NCBI GenBank assembly: GCA_030141605.1
Contig: JAQGDQ010000002.1
Coordinates: forward strand, 124,001 to 188,000
DNA: 64,000 nucleotides
Direction of reading: 5' to 3'
DNA from: Tubiluchus corallicola
Lineage: Eukaryota > Priapulida > Priapulimorpha > Priapulimorphida > Tubiluchidae
Within the stretch, counting starts at the first letter, position 1. Every line of letters begins with the position of its first letter. The notes beneath the pieces are model-generated. The model saw nothing but the letters and a program-made list of their open reading frames with translations, made no database searches and was not told the DNA's origin. The translations under genes were made by a program, and so were the position numbers. Positions 57,142 through 64,000 of this stretch are shown here, piece by piece.

Positions 57142-60100
57142 TTAACATTTTTCCTGCAGTTTCTGAATTTCTTTTTTTGCTAATTCAAGTTCTCGCTTTA
57201 CGGCTTCCAGTTCCATTGTTTTCTGAAATGAAAGCAACAAGATTAAAGCAACGCAAATTTATGGAGTTTATAAGGCGCAATTAAAAATATAAAACTGACA
57301 ACATGAAAGAACATTATGCAGGAAAACGGAAACAAAAAAAAAACAAGTAAAACTGAAAGGCAGATAAAAGTTTTTTAGTTATTCGTCGCGGGCATTTTTC
57401 CCGTGGATGGATCGTTCCAAGCACTCTACTACGTTATTATATGCAAATTATTACTTCTTTTAATTGAGCTTTTGACATTTCGTAGAGTGTTGCCGTGGCT
57501 GTTGCATTTCCGCTGCTACTTTGAGCTTGAGATGTTGAAGTTCGAATGTCAACAACGTTGTGCTTCATTTGATAAACCTAAATAAAATAAATTTCCAGCG
57601 TTTTAAAACCAAGAAAACTATTGAAATTATACATAGGCAACGACATACAGTCATTGATAGATTAACGATCACATCTATATGAAGAGATTTTGGGGCCAGA
57701 AATAAATTTGCATCATTTTCACTAGCATCTCCGTTCAATTATAAGCGTAACCACAGCTACAAGTGTAAGGAAGTCGTCTGTACAAAAAGTAATCCCAGTA
57801 GGTCGAAAAAACTACTTGTATGTTGCCAACAGCATTTTACTGCGTGTTAATTCTTTTCCGGGAGAACAGCTTTCAGTTTGTATTGGATATCTGATGTAAC
57901 GTATCAAATATTATTGTTGCAAAAAAGACAGCTGACGCATAAACGAGCACAGAAATGAACAAAATAAACAACCGAGAGAAGGAATAAATAAAAATTATTA
58001 GCGAGATCTAGCTTTTGAACAAAAGACTAACATAATCTGTAAGCATGTAAATGACAATTTGAATACGCGTATGATAACAGGCATATACATGATATGCCAT
58101 TCAATGAAAAAAAATTAATGACCAAAGACAGTTGTCCAGCAACTTCTTTTCGCCCTTTCAATGCGCCATTGCGTGGGATACGAACTCGCAATCCTCTTGG
58201 GCGATGCCTTGATTGTAGGAGTTCAGGTTGTGCTGAGGTTGTGGGTAATGAGGTTGCGGGTACTGAAGTTAGTGGTACTGAAGATGCTGGTACTGAGGTT
58301 GTGGGTACAAAGAATTGCGAGTGCTAACGTCGTAGGCACCGCAAAATAGCAGTTATTCTGTCCTCACGTAGTATAAATATTGCTATTTTTGGTAGGCTCC
58401 AAGATTTAGGGTGGTGAGTTTACATGCACAGATTGTGCGCGCACCAAGAAAGATAAGTACTGCACGTTTGTCCACTCCACTTAGTATTTTGGTTTTTAAC
58501 CGTGCACGACCAAAAGGTTCACACTTCTTGCAGTTTGTTTAAATTCGAGAATTTTACAATGGTGTTCGACACCTTTACGACTTGTGGTCTGACCATTGGG
58601 CTTCTTAATTGGTGCATCTGACACCAGCCCATGATCATGTTCGCGACATTTTAATACAAGAACACTGCTATACGATCATGTAATATTTTATTTCGTGTAT
58701 TTGCGATGTGGCATGTGTTGTTCAGAAACTGGTTTGCCCACAGACGAAATACAACACCACCAAAATGTACAACATTGCGTTATTGCCAAATTTCAAGTCT
58801 TTAATGTATTTTGCAAATGATTCTAAAAACATAGACCTACCTTGGGAATAAAAACAAGTGACATAGTGACAGACGTGGCAAAGAATGTGAAAACACCGAC
58901 TACTCCATACGAGAAATCGCTGCTATTTTCTACTGTCATCAGCATTGGGACTCCAATCACGCAGAGTATTAGCACATTATAAATAGATATGCCAATATAC
59001 TTGCTGTCGTTCAATTCCGGAATTTTGACTTTCCTGAAATGGGAATATCACTTCATACTATTATAGAACACCACGAAGTCTATGCGTGCATGCGTGTATA
59101 CATGTGTATGCATCTGCCCGTTTATTTATGCGTATCTGCACGCCTCAGCTATTGCACCCTAGAGCCGAACCTTCACGCACTGACGGAGCTTTTGTCGAGG
59201 GTTTTCAACGCATCAAGAATACATTAGTCCCGGCCCTCAAACGTACCTAGAATCCGTCAGTGAATCCGTTTATGGATCTGTCCGAGTAAAATCGTCAATT
59301 ACCATGGGTCAAATGGATAAACTCATACTGGGTTTTACTGAAACTAGTTTACCCAAAATGAACACCCGCACTTTTAAGTGTTTGATACCCGTCTTTACTA
59401 AACCATTTTTACTTGAAACCTTGAAACTTACTCCAAAATGAATTTGCATGCAGGTTTCAATTAACAGTTCTCTCATTCTCTCAAAAAATATGTAGACACA
59501 AAAAGAAAATGGAAAACCAATTATCCTCAAGCTGCAATACAGGAAGGAGTTTACAATTCCCTACGCACTTTAGATACCCGTCTTTACTAAACCATTTTTA
59601 CTTGAAACCTTGAAACTTACTCCAAAATGAATTTGCATGCAGGTTTCAATTAACAGTTCTCTCATTCTCTCAAAAAATATGTAGACACAAAAAGAAAATG
59701 GAAAACCAATTATCCTCAAGCTGCAATACAGGAAGGAGTTTACAATTCCCTACGCACTTTATATACCCTAACGCCAATCCTAACCCTAACCCTAATCTCA
59801 ACCGTAACCCTAACCCTAGTTCGTTCACGAACTAATTTCTTGTGTATGGGGAGGTGAACAGACTCATGTTGCAGCAACCAGAATTCAGCAACATCAAACC
59901 TCGGATGTTATTCTTAACGCTAATTTAGGAGCAATCTTAAACTGTAGTGGAAAACTTCTATATTATAAACCATTCTTGTGGAACGCTCAGCAAGATAGAT
60001 GGCACGTAAAACAATATTTGATTGTATTCACAACAGCAACGATGAGGATGCATGACAGGATCACCATTCGGACACCATTCTTGTTTCTTGCTTTTTTAAT

Positions 60101-63100
60101 TAAAGATTATATAATCAACGAAATAGACGAAATCTTTTTAACACTTCCAATGCCTGTAAAACAAGTTTTCCAACAGTAGAACGTTGATAAATTATGTTTT
60201 AAGCACCTTGGAACACTGCAAACTCGAAACCAGCAAACTCAAAGGAAGGTCTACTCAGTGAGATGAGATGTTGGTGGTCTGATAGAAGCCTGACTCATTA
60301 TCCCTCTAAAATGAGCCACCAAACCAACAGAGGTATCCCAGTCACATTCGGATGTATATAATTCCCTTTCCTCTACGAAATACCGCCCAAAGCGAGCATC
60401 GAACCAACGGCGGTCTCACGTCACTTACTCGAAGCTGTCGACTCAGCGATGCCCACGTACTTCGCCACCAAACAATATTCACAGTTGAAAGATGCTGATA
60501 ATTACCTGGTTTCCCACGCAAGAAATGCTCCGTATAACAACTGAAGTCCTTTATAACAATAGATGATTCCCAGAAATGTGAGCTGTTTTTCATTCCAACA
60601 CCTGCTGGCTTGCGGATACACGACAACGTCGTACACTTCGTTTTCCTAACAAAAGTATATACTGCAAGTTTATTTGTCCATCTGTACATTGAATAGGTGT
60701 TGTAAAACTGCATTTCAGATTTAGAGCCCGTTTACATTGGCAGTGAAATCAAACAATTACTAGATTATAAAAAGATGCTGCTAGTTTAGTACATATTACT
60801 TTCCAACAAGTGACTTTGGCTACATTGTTAAGTGTAACAGAGGATGAAGGCCCACAACTATCGCCATTACAAGTTTTGTTGTATATTTTTTACTGTTCTA
60901 AATTGTTGTGTGATAACCCCAGCCAGCTTAAGAAGTGCCAAAAAGATTTTCGTCATCAAGTCCTAGTTTTATTTACCTGTTGTCGTGAAAGTGTGGATGG
61001 ATATCAATAAACTTCCATGGACAAGAAAAGCTGCGTAACATGACATAATGAACATTTGACAAAATTTTGCTAGTGACGAATTAATTGGCAATTTGGCACT
61101 GTAGAAGATAATCGATATTGGTTATTGTAAACTTTGCTTCTGTGAGAGAAATCTCAGTTTCATAACTGTAATAAGATTATAATAATTTTACCTCGGACGG
61201 ATAATATATAATCTCAGCTTGTAAAGGATCAACAATCTCCCAAGACAAGAGAACAGCCGTATCGATGATTAAGAATAACAACACTAACATCATCAAGTGA
61301 GAGTCCTTTATATTCTGCAAAATGAAATTCGAGCAATTATACCGCAGTGCGAGCAGCAGTTCAAGCAGGAGCGGGGTGGTCTAGACTGTTGATTGGTTGA
61401 TTTGTGGTTGAAAAGCATAAAACAAACTGTTTAGCTGCAAGTCAAACAAGCTACACTAAGGGAAATAAACGGTCTTCATCTATCTGATGTCTAAGTAACT
61501 GTATAGTAGCTATCATCTCTAGCGGATAAATTGCTTCCGTGTTATTTACCTCAGTCCTCAATTTACATGGGCAAGGAATTAACATTGTGTTCATTATGAC
61601 ACAAAAATGCAAGTAGTGAGAAATGGGGGGGGGGGGAGAAGGAGAAACAAGGAACAAATGGTGGTGGCGAAGTTTCCTTCTGTTGGAAGAACAGGACACC
61701 GAAAAAGAAAAAGAAAGAGGAAGGGAGGGGAGCAATTGCCAAGGAAGACAATATTAAAATAAACCATTTTGACATCTTGAAAATATTAGTCATCTACTGC
61801 AAGTTGTCCTATTTTTGTTATATTTCCTGGGACGAAAAATTACAGAAATCGAAATTCGAAGTTTCATTTCCTCTCTGTAATGTCTATTTATCGATTATGT
61901 ATTAAGCTTATTATGTGCACAAGGTAACGATTAGTAACAATGATTAAATGAAAAGTGAAAGGTTGTTTCTTCCTACGATCCATTTTCAATTGTGGCTTGT
62001 GATGTGTAGTAATTACTTCGCATTATTGACACATAAAGTACATGCATGTATACAGGGTTCACAGACAGCATATATAGAATCTGCACTACAGATAAAAGAT
62101 ACCCTTCTTGGTTTACTAGTCTGTAAATTTTTCAACATTAATGTTACCTGTAATACGAACCTGCTTGACTACATTGCTGATTATGACGACGATAGTGAAA
62201 GATGATAATGACGATGATAACAACGACGACCAAGACGAAAATGATGATTATCATATTTGGTGCTAGTGTTGGCATTGCTTCTTATAATTGTAGTGGTGGT
62301 TGTCGTTTTCCTAATAGTATTCCTGGTGGATATAGCAGTGACGCATCGTGTAGTAGTGGCACAGACGGTGGTACTGGTGTTAGTTGTGGTGATGGTTTAG
62401 ATTTAAATCATAAGTCAACAAGTGAAAATACTTACTACACGCTTTAGTTTTCCCTTCTCTGCGCTGGTGAAGACAAGAGAGACTCTCCAGGTTTTCGTGA
62501 ACAACCCACCAAACAAAAGGGTAAAACCATAGGAAAGAATCCATGACCTAGCTTTGCAGATTCGTCCCAGTGTCTCAGTATATACAAGATTGGCATCAAT
62601 ACCAAATAAAAAGATGGATGTGTAGCAAAAAACAGCGCCCAAAGCTATAATATTGTTTAGATGAGGACTGGACATCTTGATTACCCTGAATTAACAATAC
62701 AAGCGCTTAAAATAACATTCGTATGAGTCTGGAATCGCACTGGTAAAAATCGCCGGCATTCATTTCCATTGCCGGTTAAAAATTTTTAGTGTTAGGAAAC
62801 GAAATTTTGCACCGTTCGTATATATTTGCACATGTCTCACTATTAATGTGATGTGATAGCGATCAAACTGCGTAGCGTTTACAACTCACCATTACGTTAC
62901 AATGATTTCGAAATAGGAATTTTCCTTTAAAATAAGACTCATTTGTTTTTACCTGTTATTAACATAAAGTTAGCGCAATATAATGATACATATTATAAAA
63001 TAAGGTCATTATTACGTTTATTTATGGCATAAATAAAAACATTTAAATAAGAACAGTATCTTCGAGTTTTAAAAATTTCGGTGACAAGAATAAAAACGAT

Positions 63101-63837
63101 GGGTGGTTAAGAAATCAATGTGTATAAAAATCTAATAACAGTGTAAAGGTATTTGTTAGTACCTTTCAACTTATGCGACGCAAAGTAAGCTGAAAAAGTA
63201 CCTTTTGTCATTCAACGAATTGAAAAATGCATTAGATTTTCCAACTTTTTTGGTTCGGCGCCAAAGATAACTTTGCTTTTCATACAAGACTTGATTGGAC
63301 AAGTAGATAATGCCGACCACATTATCCACTTGTCCAGTCAAGTTAAAAAGGTCACTGAACAATCGCAAGAAGTTGGTTAAAACTTACTGTTGACGGTTGA
63401 CTCGCCCATTTTGTCTCCAGTCACCCTGCTCCAGAAACTTAAGTCAGGCCTAAAAATACTAAACCTTTCGATAAATCAGTTAACCATCGATCACAAATCG
63501 ATCTTAAATCAGCCTTTCCGAGCAGGCCGGTTGTCCGGTCAACCTGGAGTATTAAAACAAGATTTTACCTCAAAGCATTTAGACTCGTATATGCTATTGA
63601 TACGAACCTTTTTTCTCTGTATACGCTGTTGAATAAAAGGAATATAAATGCGAAGACGATACCGAGTGAGGCTAGTACACACAGCATGCCGAATAACCCA
63701 GCAGAGATGTTCCTGTATCCAATTATCATTACTGGTTGGTCTCGTGGTACAAATAAAGGATCTTCTTCTAAAAAATAGCGAATACCACTGAATAATCCAA
63801 TGATATAGAGTTTGATGGTGCCTTGGTAGAAAGGTAC
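57142..63837 (-). CDS. GABA-B receptor-like class C GPCR, 3' seven exons (5' partial)
   Basis: Exons in transcript order: 63837-63608, 62685-62436, 61314-61192, 60645-60506, 59033-58841, 57577-57455, 57222-57142 (stop TAA). Phases join to give 379 residues. TM1 is in the first exon (GLFGMLCVLASLGIVFAFIF), then RVIKMSSPHLNNIIALGAVF (TM2), RSWILSYGFTLLFGGLFTKT (TM3), the MMLVLLFLIIDTAVLLSWE helix with VDPL (TM4), YKGLQLLYGAFLAWETRKV (TM5 and loop), IPELNDSKYIGISIYNV (TM6) and a TM7 ending MSLVFIPK. These are family signatures of GABA-B receptors. The tail has a heptad coiled coil (MSKAQLKEKTMELEAVKREL... to the C-terminal Cys), as used for GABA-B heterodimerisation. The cytoplasmic tail is short. 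The Venus-flytrap ligand-binding domain is outside the window, so ligand and subunit identity cannot be judged. Confidence 0.92.
58235..58309. repeat. 15-bp minisatellite, five units
   Basis: The units are GAGGTTGTGGGTAAT and variants at 58235, 58250, 58265, 58280 and 58295. The plus frame reads repeated GTEV-like pentapeptides. It lies antisense in the GABA-B-like intron 57578-58840, so it is probably non-coding. Confidence 0.8.
59384..59761. repeat. Exact 189-bp tandem duplication
   Basis: The unit starting GATACCCGTCTTTACTAAAC at 59384 recurs at 59573 with no difference seen by eye over its length. Exact identity implies a recent event, or a collapsed or expanded assembly repeat. Confidence 0.88.
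59733..59868 (-). repeat. TTAGGG-core dispersed repeat, copy 3 (reverse orientation)
   Basis: Read on the minus strand: CACCTCCCCATACACAAGAA, ATTAGTTCGTGAACGAACTA, perfect and degenerate TTAGGG units, GGGTATATAAAGTGCGTAGG and GAATTGTAAACTCCTTCC. The blocks align in order with copies 1 and 2, and this copy extends into the neighbouring 189-bp duplication. Confidence 0.75.
60300..60475 (-). repeat. Possible tRNA-derived SINE
   Basis: Minus strand: a box-A-like CATCGCTGAGTCGACAGC near 60455-60438 and a box-B-like TGGTTCGATGCTC near 60400-60388, then a unique tail with ACTGGGATACCTCTGTTGG. The spacing suits a pol III promoter. No second copy is in the window to confirm a family. It lies just downstream of the GABA-B-like exon 60645-60506. 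Confidence 0.3.
61625..61636 (+). repeat. Poly-G run (12 G)
   Basis: An uninterrupted G12 sits in an otherwise AT-rich intron, followed by purine-rich GAA/GAGG sequence to about 61735. It could adopt a quadruplex or triplex structure. Such runs are also sites of sequencing-length error. Confidence 0.9.
62183..62400. repeat. Degenerate GAY and GGT trinucleotide tracts
   Basis: GAC/GAT/GAA triplets at about 62183-62250 are followed by GTAGTGGTGG-type triplets to about 62400. Long frames exist because the period is three, but they lack conservation features, and the next GABA-B-like exon lies just beyond on the other strand. Comparable sequence occurs at 455-620. Confidence 0.65.
63290..63342. 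repeat. Compact 23-bp-stem hairpin in a GABA-B-like intron
   Basis: Arms 63290-63312 (CTTGATTGGACAAGTAGATA...) and 63320-63342 pair over 23 positions with two non-Watson-Crick pairs and a 7-base loop (CCGACCA). It lies in the intron 62686-63607. The size and near-complete pairing resemble a small-RNA precursor, but no evidence of expression is available. Confidence 0.75.
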
Positions 63838-64000
63838 CTAACACATTTGCTATATTAATAAGGCCCAGTCCTAGATCCACTTTACTCTATAACTATATGT
63901 GCGTAGTGTTTTTAGCTTTTTTTATTTTTGTAGTCTTTTGTATGACATAGATATTGTAGATAAGTGTGCATTAGGACCATGACTTAACCATTACCAAGAA
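63838..64000 (-). other. Upstream intron of the GABA-B-like gene, to the window edge
   Basis: An acceptor (AG at 63839-63838 on the minus strand) opens the exon 63837-63608, so this is intron. Nothing else was recognised. Confidence 0.6.

Larger units (their letters stand above)
59050..60080 (+). repeat. Long dispersed repeat, copy 2 (related to 46715-47440), with internal expansion
   Basis: Blocks shared with 46715-47440 lie at 59170-59270 (TTTTGTCGAGGGTTTTCAAC, CAAGAATACATTAGTCC) and 59945-60045 (AAACTTCTATATTATAAACC, TTTGATTGTATTCACAAC). Between them sit an exact 189-bp tandem duplication and the TTAGGG-core repeat. It lies in the GABA-B-like intron 59034-60505. Confidence 0.6.

Noticed and set aside
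61563-61793. Hydrophobic/Pro-rich reverse-strand frame
   Set aside because: It is generated by the poly-G and purine-rich tract in the GABA-B-like intron; the real exons flank it.
62202-62447. 81-codon Gly/Ser/Asp-rich plus-strand frame
   Set aside because: It derives from GAY/GGT trinucleotide repeats and overlaps the start of the GABA-B-like exon 62685-62436 on the other strand.
1-64000. CRISPR arrays, bacterial operons, rRNA or intact tRNA genes
   Set aside because: None were seen; the window is spliced animal nuclear DNA, and the short tandem units found are micro- or minisatellites without spacer structure.

Overview
The window is nuclear DNA from an invertebrate animal. It is AT-rich and rich in GT-AG introns, and its introns and intergenic gaps are full of degraded transposons. 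The set of genes (HECTD1, catalase, a DUF229 type II membrane protein and a GABA-B type class C GPCR) fits an early-branching metazoan such as a sponge or cnidarian. That placement is inference, because nothing in the window fixes the species. The exon models were assembled by eye from reading frame, splice sites, codon phase and remembered family sequence, and every junction given keeps phase.

Layout. From 799 to 19005 (+) lie the last 24 coding exons of a HECTD1-type E3 ubiquitin ligase, 1532 residues, whose 5' part (including the ankyrin repeats expected for the family) is outside the window. From 24527 to 39334 (-) is a complete 11-exon catalase of 502 residues, tail to tail with HECTD1. 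From 40705 to 42873 (-) is a probable unrecognised gene of three phase-compatible exons. From 43371 to 49616 (-) is a complete 5-exon DUF229 / alkaline-phosphatase-fold membrane protein of 642 residues. From 57142 to 63837 (-) are the last seven exons of a GABA-B receptor-like gene: the seven transmembrane helices and a C-terminal coiled coil. Its ligand-binding domain lies beyond the right edge.

Between and inside these genes are: a Tigger/pogo element with matching terminal inverted repeats and a TA duplication (3380-4732) and a decayed relative (24771-25460); a short TA-flanked palindrome-ended element (30967-31422); a hAT-type MITE with a perfect 8-bp target duplication (21445-21942); a LINE copy whose 5' portion lies inverted against its 3' portion (31860-35030, the pattern expected of twin priming); a second LINE 3' end (50749-51195); a mariner-like relic; and a three-copy dispersed repeat with a TTAGGG-rich core.

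The genes are unrelated housekeeping and signalling genes with no evident shared pathway. I found no new multi-gene system. The most unusual items are the inverted LINE, the TTAGGG-core repeat family, three intronic hairpins that could be tested as small-RNA precursors, an inverted repeat pair inside the DUF229 gene, and a catalase without a recognisable peroxisomal C-terminal signal.
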